Source: Termitomyces sp. T153
Lineage: Eukaryota > Basidiomycota > Agaricomycetes > Agaricales > Lyophyllaceae
DNA length: 64,000 nucleotides
Reading direction: 5' to 3'
NCBI GenBank assembly: GCA_018296165.2
Contig: JACKQL020000051.1
Span: 62,001-126,000 of the forward strand
Positions within the stretch are counted from its first letter, which is position 1. Each line of letters starts with the position of its first letter. A program made the translations under genes and the position numbers. This document shows, one piece after another, positions 33,919 to 46,481 of the stretch. The notes under the pieces were generated by a model. It was not told the origin of the DNA. It saw only the letters and a list, made by a program, of their open reading frames with translations, and made no database searches.

Positions 33919-35079
33919 TCTATATACTATGCAATGACCCCTGGGAAAGTGGCTGTGCCTCAATCTTCCAACAACCTGGGAAGATTCCTTATGTAATGCT
34001 TATGTAAAATTACGTAACTTGGCTGACCTCTAATTTTTGGCCTTTTCCTTTGGTGTGTGGCAAAGATCAATCATTGCACCGAATCACTCTTTCTTTTGAC
34101 CTCTCTTTCCAATCTGAAGCATCAACCATTCTCTCTGCTCTGATACTGTGAGAAGAAGCTTTGATTGGCCTGATAGACTCTACTGACCCTCTTTTGGAGG
34201 TTTTTACACTTAACTGGCTATGTATGCTCTACTTTTTGTCATCTCCAATCACTGATCATAGCTGATAACCAGATTTTCACTATTGCATCCTTCTTTAGAC
34301 TTTTTCTGAGCATTGAGTAGCTTTCTCTTCTTTCAGGTGAGCTTTCTTTTCTTTGCTTAATTGTTCAATGGCTGATTTTGGTGGTTGTTTCTATATTGAA
34401 GCTGAATTGGGCTAGGTATACTCCTTTTCTGAGTGCAACTTTTATGGACTAATCATGGCTGAAATCAGACTTCACTACATTCTTCATTAGGCTCCTTTTC
34501 TGAGTGTTCAGTAGCTTTGCAGGTATGCTTTTTCTATATTTGTCTGAGAACTAATTCAAGTATTATCCATTTTCTTTTCTAAACAGTTATTGGCTTTCTG
34601 CTTTTAAGGTAGATCTCTTTCAAACACCAAATTGCTAACCTCTGTGAATTTCAGCACCTAATGTATATGGGTTGACAGTGTAGTATAGATATTCTCAGTA
34701 GTTCTGGAACTTAGCATTGAGTTTGAAATACAAGGACCTAACCAAATAAAATGAGGTTGGATCTGGGACTTAGCATTGAGTAGAATATAATGAAGTGAGG
34801 TTGGATCTGGGACTTAGCATTGAGTAGAATATAATGAAGTGAGGTTGTGTCTGGGACTTAGCATTGAGTTTGAAATACAAGGACCTAACTGAATGAAGTG
34901 AGGTTGGGTCTGGAAATTAGCATTGAGTTTGAAATACAAGGACCTAACTGAACGAAGTGAGGTTGGGTCTGGGATGAAGCATTGAGTAGAATATCGAGGA
35001 CCTAACTGAACGAAGTGAGGTTGGGTCTGGGATGAAGCAAGAGCTACAGGCCCGTGCCGAAGGCACGGGGCGTAGCTCG
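33919..35079 (+). mobile_element. Helitron-like element E4 (1161 bp)
   Basis: Starts TCTATATACTATGCAATGACC right after E3 and ends ...GGGGCGTAGCTCG before host TTTATATTTAC. The interior matches R1, R4 and the first part of R7 on the opposite strand. Several 59-bp units precede the end. The outer flanks of the whole cluster (GATA before E1, TTTATA after E4) are consistent with insertion between A and T. Confidence 0.8.
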
Positions 35080-35365
35080 TTTATATTTACAGCTATACCA
35101 ACGCAGGCAAGAAAAGAATGAATTGATCGCACTGATTACTAATCCTTGGATCTCCGGTCTTTACTCTTGCAACCGGTTATGATTCATTATCGAGATGATG
35201 GGTTACAGCAGGATCCTTGCCTTGACCGTACATTGAGAATAAGCAAGAATAACAAAGTCGCGCTTGGGCTTGCAAAGCTTAAAGAGTGGTGATTGCGTGA
35301 GGGATATTAAGTAGACTAGATAGTACGATGGTGATAAATAACGTCTCTGTACTGGATAATTTTGA

Positions 35366-37076
35366 TCATAAATACGCCCTTGCACTTCTCCTCGCCATCT
35401 GTACAAGTAACCCGGATGAGCTCACACAAAGCAAATCAGAAAATAAAAGCAGAAGACATACTTCAACAATCTTCCAACCTCCAGTGAGCTCGTTGGCCAG
35501 TTCCTCCTCCACGCGTGTGATGGCTGCAACATATATACACTGCTCAACCTTGTCGTCCGCACCCACCACAATCTCGCGGGTTTTCGCGTTACGGAACATC
35601 AGAACCTCTTGTGTTGCAAACTGGACAAGGAACACGGGTACATCATTCTCCAGCATCTTGCCATCTGACACCTGTGACGCATAAGAAAGCTGTCCAGTAT
35701 GAATTCTGCTTTGTCACATACATCGACTTGACGAATGTCAAGAACTTTGCTGTCGCTAATGAGTCCCTGACGGAGATAATGTTCCATAGTCGCCCATAGA
35801 ACATTATACGTCTGCCGATACAAAAAACATCGTTAAATTTCCTGACACAACTCGAGAATGAACAAGGTCGTACCGCTTCACCACACCATGACCGCAGCGC
35901 TTCCTGATCTGCGGAAAGATACGCATCCACCACTTCAGGAATGATGTATTCCCGCAACTCGCGTTCAAACGCTTCACGGTTGAAATCAGGATCAAAGATC
36001 TTCATAGCGCGCATCACTTGTGCCATCTCGTTCTCATCAAAGAACGAGCCAATAGTCGACGTCACACTGCGCATAGCTGACACAACAGAGTTTTCCGACT
36101 CGTCATAAGCCTGACGCATCTCAGCCAAGCGACGCAATACAGGATTCGTCTCCTTTAATCGGTTCCATCTTTCTTGACGTGGCGAGTCCTTGTGCAACAC
36201 GACCGCTGAGCCAGCTCTAGTCAATTGAAGTCAATAAAAAAAGCGAGAAGATATACCCAAGGACTTACTCTGGGTTTGCGGTGACGCGTTTACTAGCAGG
36301 ACCAAGACCATTGTCCTTTCCCGCCTTCTCCAACCGCTTCTTCCGTCGCAGTCGACGGGCCTCCTTCTCCTCGAACCCAGCATGTTTTGCGCTGCCACTA
36401 TCATCTAGCGCATCGACCAGGGTTTCCGCAAGAGTTTTATAAGCCTCAGTTTTACGTATTGGCTCAGTAGACTTTTCGATAGTTGAAGACACCGCAGCGG
36501 AAGCCCTCGAAATCTTTTTAAGGACCGTAAGGGATTGTAGAGAAAAAGGTAAGACATGAAACTTACGGCGCGCATGATTTCACTCTCTTCCATACTCTTT
36601 AATGCTTCGGAAACAGCATCTCCAACCTTAACACCCGTCTTTTTCAACTCTTCAGCCGCTGCCCGCAACCTAGGATTCTCTTTGATGCTTGATTGGAGCT
36701 TCACAAAGGAAGCAATTCATGAGCTCAAGAAAGGATACAACTTTCCGGTAATCCAGACACTCACCCGCGCACGCTCATACGCAGCCTTAGCTTTTTTCAT
36801 AGCCTCTGAGTCCTGAAATTTGTCCACGTCGCCCTGCAACTGCTTGACATTGTCCTGAAGCTCTCTATTCTTCCTAAGCTCATCCTTCAACACCTCTACG
36901 AACGTCTGGAATGGTGACTTGGGAAGCTCATTTTGGCGCCGTGAAGACGAATGGAAGCCAGCAAGTGTTACCCGCAATGGTGTTGTATAAGCGGTAAATT
37001 GGTTGGATAGAAGCGCCCTACTACGATTTCTGACTGCGCTGCGGACGACGAGACTCTGAAGATGACGAGGAAGCAT
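35366..37076 (-). CDS. TIM44: Mitochondrial import inner membrane translocase subunit TIM44
   Basis: Matrix-side scaffold that holds mtHsp70 at the TIM23 channel. The N-terminus MLPRHLQSLVVRSAVRNRSRALL is arginine-rich, lacks acidic residues and fits a mitochondrial presequence. SPFQTFVEVLKDELRKNRELQ, KQLQGDVDKFQDSEAMKKAKAAYE, KTGVKVGDAVSEALKSMEESE and IRKTEAYKTLAETLVDALDD are TIM44 N-domain signatures. The C-terminal membrane-binding domain follows: NPVLRRLAEMRQAYDESENSVVS, MKIFDPDFNREAFERELREYIIPEVVDAYL, TYNVLWATMEHYLRQGLISDSKVLDIR, ENDVPVFLVQFATQEVLMFRN, ELTGGWKIVE. The last intron has a GTATGT donor and yields the end MARRSARAYL. Seven or eight exons. Divides the Helitron cluster (287 bases away) from the heme lyase gene. 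Confidence 0.95.
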
Positions 37077-37433
37077 CGGGTTGTAGCTCGGACGTGGGCA
37101 CCGTTAGTACTACAGTTTTGCCCTGATCTTCAGAAATTTCACGTATCACGTGACGATGATCTCGGCGCGAAAAAAAAACAGACGAGACATGTACACTGCA
37201 GTTCACCAGCTGCAGGGCTAAACCTTGAATCTCAGACTACATGCACAGAATATGTCAACATAAGCACAGAAACATTCTAAACTGAACAGAAAACCGACAA
37301 CTGAAGCGGTCGACGATAAAAAATGTCGATGACAATTACTATTAACGACATTGCAAGTCATATGTAACGTACAAAAAGCTGCCAGTACAAATCTAGGATA
37401 ATCAAAATAGAGTGCAGGGTGATCGATCAATAT

Positions 37434-38385
37434 TCACTCCTTGGGCTCTCGCACAGTATGGTCTGGCTTTTGATTGTGGCGGAAACTCGTCCAAGTCTCC
37501 TCTGTTGCCACTGCGATACGCTGCTTGACACTCGAGAAGCTATCCAGGGCAGGCCGTACGTCTAGCGAGAAGACGGGCGAGCCATCAGGCTCGGGAGGCG
37601 CAGAGTAGTAGTCAATAACGTAGCGAACCTCCTCACCGGTTCGTGGACGTCGGACTATCCAATCGTGACGATCAAACGGTGGTTCAGAGCTTCGAAGTAG
37701 GCGATATACGTTAGGTTTCAACTGAATAGATAGAATAAGCGGACATACTTGAATCGCGAGGGGAATAGCCATCCAGCAAACATCCAGAAGCGAGCCTTGG
37801 GTGATATCTCTCCCGGCCTGCCTTTAAATCGCGCAAGTTGGAGATCATCGTGTCTGGATATCACATTGGACTCATTATACTTTTGTTCACAAGTACAAAC
37901 ACTCACTCGTACTCCCTCTTTTCCCACCTGAGCACCTCTTCCCATGCACGTTCGTTTAGAAAATTATGAATATCCACCATCGTCTCTACATGTTCCTCCG
38001 GCGTCTCCCATCCTTTCCGGACTAGTGCGTTGTAAAACTGCTGTGGTGAAGGGTAATCCCATCTGTTTGAACTATCCCGAGGAATAGAGGACTCGGTCCG
38101 CGCTGTCGGTAGGTATATTGTTTGATTTGGCGCTGGGGCCTGAGCAAGTTGTGGCATCTGGTTCAAAGGGTTTAGTCCTCCGTTATCAACAGGGCATTGT
38201 GCTGCTTTTGGAGGTACGGTGTGGTCAACTGGACATTGTGCAGCCTTCGGAGCAGCGACCGGAGTGTCGTGCGCCACCGGACATGACACCGCTGAATTTT
38301 CCGCTGTTTTGTGCGATACAGGACATGTTGGAGCAGAGCTGGGCGTGGCGGGCGTGGAAGTCGGCAGCGAAACTGATTGCCCCAT
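37434..38385 (-). CDS. CYC3: Holocytochrome c synthase (cytochrome c heme lyase)
   Basis: Intermembrane-space enzyme that attaches heme covalently to apocytochrome c. Start chosen at [15 protein letters not shown] (38385), whose MGxS is typical; longer in-frame starts are not conserved. The N-terminal 90 residues hold four Cys-Pro heme-regulatory-type motifs (CPVSHK, CPVAHD, CPVDHT, CPVDNG). Conserved core: [64 protein letters not shown], and [15 protein letters not shown] with [10 protein letters not shown]. The His of DRHDW is the family's known heme ligand. Three exons. Both cytochrome c and c1 types belong to this family; I cannot tell which is preferred here. Same strand as TIM44, 357 bases upstream of it. 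Confidence 0.93.
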
Positions 38386-39481
38386 GACGAACGAAAAGAA
38401 GGATTGCTTGGTCCTGTTGTTTTCGGAAAGACTTCTTGTTCCCGAGCACGTGGCTTCCGAGCTTCTGCCTACCATACGTTTATCTTTTTGATACTTGTAG
38501 CCTTTGTCAAGCTTCGGGCCGCTGTCCAAAATCTAGGAATTTGCCCCACATCTGCCCTTTCCGTGCTTTGATTAAAATAGGGACCTCTTTATTCAAGTTC
38601 AAGATCTGCTAGATAGGAGCTTCCAAGTGAACTGTGAGACGCCTAACTCCTAATTCTACGGCGCAGTTTCGAGAAAGTGCCTCGACATTCATGTGGCAAC
38701 CCAGGGAAGCAGTTTTCAAGTCGATTTTGTGATGGGTAGACGATCGTCTACGTACTCGCTTGTACTGCGGGTTACTACTCAGCGGTAGAAAACTCCTGAA
38801 TTTATATCGATACGTGGCTCCAGGCCTTAGCTTCATGATCCCTCCAAGCTTGGTACTGGCTGAAACCCATTCAAGCCGATTCTGATATAGTTGCATCATG
38901 AAAGCCAAGGTTTTTTACTTGAGTCAAAACCTCCTTTTCGCCCTGTGAAACCTCAACATGCCAAGCATTCATCGCGATGACCGTTGCGGTGCAAGTCATT
39001 AGGCGCCATTTAGGATCTTCAAACACCGCGGAGCGGGGTACCTATGTAGTCTGGGGTAGCTGGTACGACTTCCATTGAACCTCTTTGCTTTCTTCAACCC
39101 CTGATCGAATTCAGTCGTAGTTCCTCTATCGTTCCGATATCCGCACTGCGTCGTGTCTCTGCTCCTCTCCAGTGCGATATTATCGACCATTTTGCTTAAA
39201 TTTTCCGCCTTGTTTTGCTCCTCGCTTCAGAGCTCAGGCTCAAGTACGTTGATCTGGGCTTCTTCGCGTCTAACAAGGAATATAAGTTAGAATATAAGTA
39301 AGTTATGTATCTCCAATACTTGCGATTGGGCATCCTCGCCCGGATCTTAGATCAGCTCTGACATCCGACTCTCTTAAGCCGAGCGATATAAAAAGCATCC
39401 TATTTGGCCTTTGTCTGACCGCCGTTCACTCTTAGTCACCAATCACCTTAGATTTTGAGCATTCAACACTCAACACTCAAT
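38386..39481. promoter_or_regulatory. Divergent promoter region, heme lyase / hexose transporter
   Basis: About 1.1 kb separates two divergently transcribed genes. A TATA-like GATATAAAAAGC lies at about 39385-39396, some 90 bases before the transporter ATG. AGAATATAAGT is repeated near 39276 and 39290. Open frames here have no recognisable content. Confidence 0.45.
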
Positions 39482-41727
39482 ATGCCTGGAGGTCCTTCTG
39501 CTGGAGGAGGAGGAGGAATCGGTGGAACGAAGAGGGTAAGAAACAACACGTTCCCTTATTTCAAACGACTCAACCCTCGTTTTGTAGAACAATTTTGCGG
39601 GGATCGCTTTAACAGGTTAGTTGCCTTTTCATCTTTGGATCTCATTTCTCAACTTATGTTCTGTCTATCCTCAGCCTTTAGTGCCTTTGGTGGCATCCTT
39701 TTCGGTTACGACACTGGCGTTATCAATGGAGTCAAAGAAATGAAGGATTGGTTGCGAACCTTTGGTTATCCTGATCCAAGTGCTCCATCCGGTTACAGCA
39801 TCTCTTCCGCAAATGAATCCTTGGTTGTATCCATCCTCTCCGCTGGTACCTTCTTCGGTGCTCTTCTAGGCGCGCCCATGGCAGGTATAGGACCTACCCA
39901 CTTCTGAATTGCGCAATGCTTATAGACCCTCTCAGACTATGTCGGCAGAAAAAAGGGTATTATTCTTGCCTGCCTTGTATTTTCTATTGGTGTCGCGATG
40001 CAGACTGCTTCAACGGCCATCCCCCTTTTCGTTCGTCGCTTTTACCTTTTTTTCAAGGTCATCATACATGTAGTTGATATCTTTCTAGGTCGTCGGCCGT
40101 GTTTTCGCTGGACTAGGGGTCGGTCTTGTCTCTTGCTTGATACCAATGTATCAGTCTGAATGGTAACGTCACAAACTGACTCCACGAGAACCTATCTTGA
40201 CAGATGTTCAGCTCCCCGAAATGGATCCGCGGTGCCATCGTCTCGATGTACCAATGGGCTATCACGATTGGTTTACTCCTCGCGGCCATCGTCAACAACT
40301 TCACCCAACATCGGGACAATCACTCCTCATACCGCATTCCTACCTCCATTCAATTCATCTGGGCGGCCATCCTCGCCGGGGGTATGTTGTTCCTCCCAGA
40401 AGTACGTCTTCTATTTCTTCCATCAATCGTCGAGTTGACTTGATTGACTTTAATTTCGAAGTCCCCTCGATGGCTCGTCAAACGAGGTCGTGACGACGAT
40501 GCCGCGATCTCTTTGAGTAGGGTCACTGGTCACAAGAGAACTGATCCTGAGGTCGACATCGAGCTGGATGAGATTCGTGCTAATCTTCAAGCAGAATTGG
40601 CTCTGGGTGAAAGCTCTTACCTCGATTGCTTCAGGTTCACCAAGAACAGAATTGCTCTTCGGACTCTAACCGGTATCTTCATCCAAGCTTGGCAGCAGGT
40701 CAGTTGTAGTCCATATATATACTTCTTTGTCGTTTATAACATCTCCTCCAACAGTTGACTGGAAGTAAATGACATCATTCATACTTCTAAGGTCAAATTC
40801 TCACGAAAACTCTAGTTAACTTTATCTTCTACTACGGTACAACCTTCTTTAAGAACTCGGGTATCTCGGACCCCTTCCTGATTTCTATTGCCACCAACAT
40901 TGTCAATGTCTTCATGACACTTCCTGGAATGTGGGGCGTCGAGCGTTTCGGTCGCCGGCGCCTCCTTCTCATAGGCGCCACCGGAATGTGTATCTGCGAG
41001 TTTATCATTGCTATCGTCGGTGTCACTGTTTCTGTGAACAACCTCGCTGGCCAGAGAGTTCTGATCGCGTTCGTCTGCATCTATATCGTGTGTTTTCATT
41101 TCAGTCATCTTGGCTCATGCGGTCACTAACGTCAACGTCTTTCTTCAGGCCTTTTTTGCCGCGACATGGGGTCCGATCGCCTGGGTCATCACCGGAGAGA
41201 TATTCCCACTTCAGGTTCGGGCGAAGGCTATGTCTCTCTCGGTTGCCAGCAATTGGTAATAAGTATTCATCTTTGTTGTTGGACTTTGACTGATCTTTAT
41301 TAAGGCTATGGAACTTCGGCATCGGCTATGCCAGTCAGTATTTCCTTCCATCCAATGTGAAACGAGATTGAACCACCGTATTAGCCCCTTACCTTGTCAA
41401 CAAGCAACCAGGCTCTGCCGGCCTAGAAGCGAAAGTGTTCTTCATCTGGGGTTCCACATGCTTCTGCTGTATCATCTTCACATACTTCTGTGTACCCGAG
41501 GTACGTTGTACATGCAAGCCGATAACAAAGGTATCCACTGACGCTGTCTTCCACAGACTAAGGGATTGTCTCTGGAACAGATTGATCTCATGTACCAGAA
41601 TACACTCCCTGTCAATTCTCTGAAATACCGCCGCCGACTCATGTCAGGAGACGTATCAGAGGATGCAGCTGCCGTCCCGGATGGAGAAAATGCGAAATCT
41701 GGTGAAAGAATCGAAGACAAGGCTTAG
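39482..41727 (+). CDS. Hexose transporter, major facilitator superfamily (sugar porter)
   Basis: Plasma-membrane sugar:H+ symporter or facilitator with twelve membrane spans. Start MPGGPSAGGGGGIGGTKR, then SAFGGILFGYDTGVINGV (TM1 motif), DYVGRKKGI (loop 2-3 motif), GRVFAGLGVGLVSCLIPMYQSE (sugar porter signature), SPKWIRGAIVSMYQW, and SPRWLVKRGRDDDA. TLTGIFIQAWQQLTGINFIFYYGT is the sugar-binding TM7 (the spliced join around 40700-40815 is inferred). VERFGRRRLLL, GPIAWVITGEIFPLQVRAKAMS and the end PETKGLSLEQIDLMY complete the family pattern. About ten exons with small introns. The short hydrophilic tail of about 50 residues argues for a transporter rather than an Snf3/Rgt2-type sensor. Confidence 0.94.
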
Positions 41728-41967
41728 CTAACCATCCTGTGAAATTTTTCATTCCTGGGTTTCCATGATATAGGATCTTCAAAGCCTTTATGTCTGCCAT
41801 CATTTCTGATGCATACCTTTGTAGCACATGTGTACTTTTATATGTCTAGCATTTGCTAATTCACATCAAATATTGTAACACATACGTCGAGAGCCCGGAT
41901 TATTCTCTGAAAAATATCTAGTAAAATACTTCGAGTCAAGCGGTGAATACACTACAGCAGATCAAAG

Positions 41968-44900
41968 TCATCTAAGGTCAGATCCACCACCTTTCTGGAT
42001 ATTGGCATCATCAAACGAGTCTATGTCTGAGATACTCGACGACGACGACGACGACCCTAGTCCGAGCCTAGAATCTGGCGAACTTCCAGGTACAACCTCT
42101 TTCACACCCACCTTTATCGACGGCGTGTTTCCCACCCAATCTTCATCCAAGTCCTCCGAGTCAATCTCCACTTCATTGGAGGATGTAGGTGATGCCTTCG
42201 CTGATGGATCGGGGAAATCATAACGCTCCTCCGAAAACAGTAACGGGTCGAGCGTTCCAGAGATGTGATCCTGGCCCTGGGATTCCTCGAGCAAGGGGAG
42301 ATGGTCAGGAGACGGTGAAGCAACGGAAGAGTTGGAACCTTGAGATCGCAGTGACCAAGGATCACTAGAAAGAGGTTGAGGTGCAGGTAATGAAAGGGTA
42401 TTGAGGTATCCATTGTCCTCATTGGGTGGAGTAGGAAGCTGTGTCTCATTTATCATGTTAGCCTCACCCCCTTGTCGCTTTAGTCGTGCTTCCTCGATCT
42501 GATGATGAGTCTTTCCGCCAAGGGGAGTACTGGACCTCCTTCGATAGAATAAAAGATATGCATTCGCATTCTGGAAACAAGTGCAGGTGAATGATATACG
42601 CAAACTGGATGGAAGATGGATGGACTTACGACTGCATCAGTGGCCTTGGCAGTGGTCACAAATGAATCATCGAAGTGATACCATTTGTCATTGAGGTGAT
42701 TGAGAGCGTAAGCCCGGTAGTGTCCACCACCGAGGCCGCCCATATGCTCATCAACTCCAAATAGATCGTAGACCAGAGGCTCATCAAGATTCCCGAAATC
42801 AAACTCTGTAAGATCAAAGCCCTGCTCCGCGAGTTTTTTAGCAGCTGCACGGTCTCCAACCATGCTGCTAAGGTCAAGACCTTCTATCGGGAAGTCGATG
42901 AAGGTATCTATCTTATCTCGTAGGGTTCGGCTATTGCTGAAGCGTTTCAGATGGACAACAAGGACATCAGGTGCCTTCCAAAGGTCGAATTTCTTCGTAG
43001 CTTGCTGATGCTTCTTGCACTGCGGGCAGTACCAGAGATCATCCTCCCCAAGCTTCTCCTCTTTCGTGAACTCTTCCAGACAGTCCTGTAGGGTCAATCC
43101 TTTCTTCCCTTTCTCCATGGCTGACTTCTTTGACTCAAGGTATTCAGGATGCTGGAACTCGGGCCATGTATTCCAGAGAGCGTGATCATAGCGTGACCGG
43201 TCGTCACCGAAATAGTAAGCCTTCATGTTCTCGTCGAATTCGCAGTAAAAGGCATCGCCTTCACGAAGGAGGATCGGTTCTTCATCTGCCGACTCGATGC
43301 GGCGGTCCCATGACTCCCATCGGTTGCTGGAGTAGTAACTGGATTGCGTCCCGTAATCTTTATGGTTGGCCTGCAGTCTAAGGTTGAAGACATCCTTTTT
43401 AGTCCCCACTGGTCGAGGTACAACAATGGTCGCCGGAGAATTGGCCAACTCATTGTCGTCTACCAGAGTAAATCCCTTCTCATCGACGATATCGCCATCT
43501 ATTGGTTCAGTTTGCTGGTGTGTGACGACCTTGCCATCTTCTAGGATCTCCGTTAGTGAATCGGCGGGAGTAGGAGGAAAACCATTCAGAGTGATGGGAA
43601 CCAGGTCTGTCTCAAAGGTGGTTGTTACCTCCCACTTGAAGAGGTCCCTGGCATTGGCGGTCCAACGCTGCAGCCGTCCCAAAACCGCATCATACATGGC
43701 ATTAACATCGGTAGCCTGCTGGGGAGTGATAGCAACAACACTGGGGTAGCCGAAAAGTGATCCACCCTTATTCGATATATAAGAAGCGTGCACGGGTGGG
43801 TTGAGGTCACAAAGATACATGGGGACTATTATGGGGTCATCGATTTGTCTCTTATATGACCTGCTCTGTTGGGAATTGCAGGGAAGCTCGAAACAAACGA
43901 TAGTGTCATTATCCGACATGTCTCCGCAAGGAATGTTGTCGCCAAGGTTCTTGTAAAATTTATTGTTGAATATTTCTAGTGTAAGGAGCTGCTCAAAATC
44001 AGATTGTAAGTTCACCCTTGATGAAGTCAAAAACTCACATTCTCTGGATTGGCGACCATCCAACGACCGAGAAGAACTTTTAGGTCCTTGAAGGACGCAT
44101 CCCCGCTAATCTCGACAGGTACCTAAAGAAAATTGCTCAATAACTATTGCTGTAACACTGAATAAACAAAGGCACCTTCCGGTGTGGTTTGTCTATGTCC
44201 CAAGGAACGTAGTAAATACTATGTTTCCACTTCTTGTTGACGGGTAATGGAAGCGTCAAGTACATGAAAGGGTCAAATGTAATAGAGACCTACACGACCA
44301 TGTCAATACCGATGAAAAGGAGAATAAGGAAGACACACCTTCTCACATTCAGGACAGATCAGTGTGCTCTGATACTGGCCTTGGAACAGATCGACGATAA
44401 CACTGTCATTCCTCTTCATATAACCCTCCCAAGAAAGTTTCGCAAGTTTCACAAGTTCGAGATTTCCACCGCCTTCCCAGTCCGGTTTTTCTACATAAGG
44501 TTTTTTCAAGACGCGATTAAGATCTTCGTGAAGCCCATCAAGTAAAAACGCCACAAGTTCCTGTGAATCGTGCTGTTGATATCCGCTGAACTGGGGCGCA
44601 AAGCGCTGAAGTTGTGACTTGAACTCGCGGGGAGAATATGACGTAGAAGTCCCACTAGAAGCCCAGATACGCTGGAGGAGAGCCCCGAAAGCCTGAGCAA
44701 TGGCACCGTGCATGCCAAGAGGATTGTCAGGGTTTAGTTCCTCTTGATACAGGCCAGCTGTGAAGCAGAGTCAAAATGATATTAGGTTTGTTGGTGTTAC
44801 TTATCATACTGAGAAAATAATCAGTGAGCTCCTTGCTGTGCGCGAGGCATTGGAGCGCGGAATTCATGAAGCACGTATTTCCCCTGCATAGATGGTGAGG

Positions 44901-46201
44901 AAAACGAGGGAAATGAAAAATAAGCAACTAACATGTTCCCTAGACCTAAGGTGCCTGGCTCAATTGGCTTTTCCTTGGAAATCGAGGAAAAAGATGACTT
45001 CCACGACGTAGATAAACTATAGCCACTATCTAATCGCGCGACAGATGTCGAACCCGTTGGTGTGGTGCTAGTCCCTGACATACGGTTGAAGAAACTATCG
45101 GACGATTTGAAAAGCACTTCTGGGCGGCCAGCAGATGTAGAAGGGGGAGCTGGAACAGTCTCCAAAAGCCAGCCAGACTCATCCTTGAATTCAACAACAA
45201 AGCAATCATCAGATTCCACACATTCTTCCTCTAGAGTCTTGTCGACACCATCTTCCAGGATATTTCCGTTCAAGTCTGTAAGCTGAGAGACGGGGAATTC
45301 AAGGAACGTCTGATCGTCAGCTACAGTGTTGATTTTCCAAACACGATAAACCGCGCCTCTTTTGCCTTCTGGAACTACGGCGGCAGCGAGGAGGGTATTC
45401 AATGTCTTGATTGTCTCCCCTGCAGAGACCGTAATACGAGACAAAGAAAGATCTTCAGATTTTGCCTTGACGAGTCTGAAAACTCTCAAAACCGGTGGGC
45501 GTAGCTCCAAAGAAGCCTGTTTTGATGTACCTCTCTCGATTACGCGTCGCGGGAGCGGGTGTATCGCTTCACCATACCTTTTGTGGCCGATTAGCAAAAA
45601 TGGGTGAAAAAGATATAATCTCTCACCAGGACACAAAGCACCGCCAGACCTCTTCGGGCACAAACTCTAGATCGACGCCCTCGGAAATTGATGTGAGAAG
45701 ATTGTTGTATGAATCGAGAAGAGGGGAATTATCAACTGGACCGAGATCCTGCTCATTGACCGGACCTTCCTTGTCTACTTCACCCGTCAAAGCTTTCCGC
45801 CATCGTTTCCACCAATGTCTCGCGACCAGATACCACATCTCTCCAACTTCCATCTTGCGCAATTTGCAGCGGTCCACAAATGCCACTCTTTCTTCTGCAG
45901 GAGCCACCTTGAGAATCTGGGGTGACGTCGAAGGCTCCGGCACGAGCGCCGGGATATCGTCCTCGCCTTGGTCTGCCATGTACGCGTCTATATCGTGATT
46001 GGAATCCGCAATAGTCAATGTAGACATCCGGTCCGTTCGTGGGCTCTTTGAGTCAATATCCGTGGAGTTTGGGTCGGCTGCAGTGCGCTTGAGCCAAGAA
46101 GATGATGCATCGGACTGTGTAGACTGACTTCGTTGGCGTTTCCGGCTGCGTTGGCTATCGGTAGGCGATGGGGAACTCGCTGGAGAGGGTTGGAGAGTCA
46201 T
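41968..46201 (-). CDS. UBP12: Ubiquitin carboxyl-terminal hydrolase (UBP12 / USP4-USP15 type)
   Basis: Cysteine protease removing ubiquitin from proteins. The start [16 protein letters not shown] (46201) leads into a low-complexity S/R/D tail and then a DUSP domain ([39 protein letters not shown]). The catalytic Cys box [23 protein letters not shown] lies at about 44800-44875. The catalytic His box [22 protein letters not shown] lies near 42650-42730. Two CxxC pairs in the insert, CPECEK and CPQCKK, form the usual zinc finger. FSNRSTLRDKID-like ([18 protein letters not shown]) and LVVHLKRFS are also diagnostic. The C-terminal 170 residues are acidic and serine-rich, and include an SSSSSS run. 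At least nine exons. Converges with the transporter gene (240 bases between stops). The start is 280 bases from that of dihydroxyacetone kinase, which is divergent. Confidence 0.92.
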
Positions 46202-46369
46202 TCTTCGTTCAGAGAAAGTAATGTTGTGGGGAAATGAGAAAAACAAGCACGCCACGCGAACTTAAGTCTTATAACGCCTGAAAGAACAAGATCAAAGAAA
46301 AACAAAAGCTTCGACATACGCAAGCAGATCACTGTATTCCACGTGACCTGATTGGGAATCCGATCCGGC

Positions 46370-46377
46370 TATAAATA
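46370..46377 (+). promoter_or_regulatory. TATA box of the dihydroxyacetone kinase gene
   Basis: TATAAATA 105 bases before the ATG, with CACGTGAC 30 bases further upstream (46340-46347) and a duplicated CAAGGTTGCTTC at 46408-46430. A shared, divergent promoter of about 280 bases with the deubiquitinase. Confidence 0.55.
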
Positions 46378-46481
46378 GTCAAATACATATACGGCCAGAA
46401 CTCTCCAAGGTTGCTTCAAGGTTGCTTCCCCACACCCTTTCAACATTGCATCTACATCTACAACCCCTCAAGTCCATCTCA

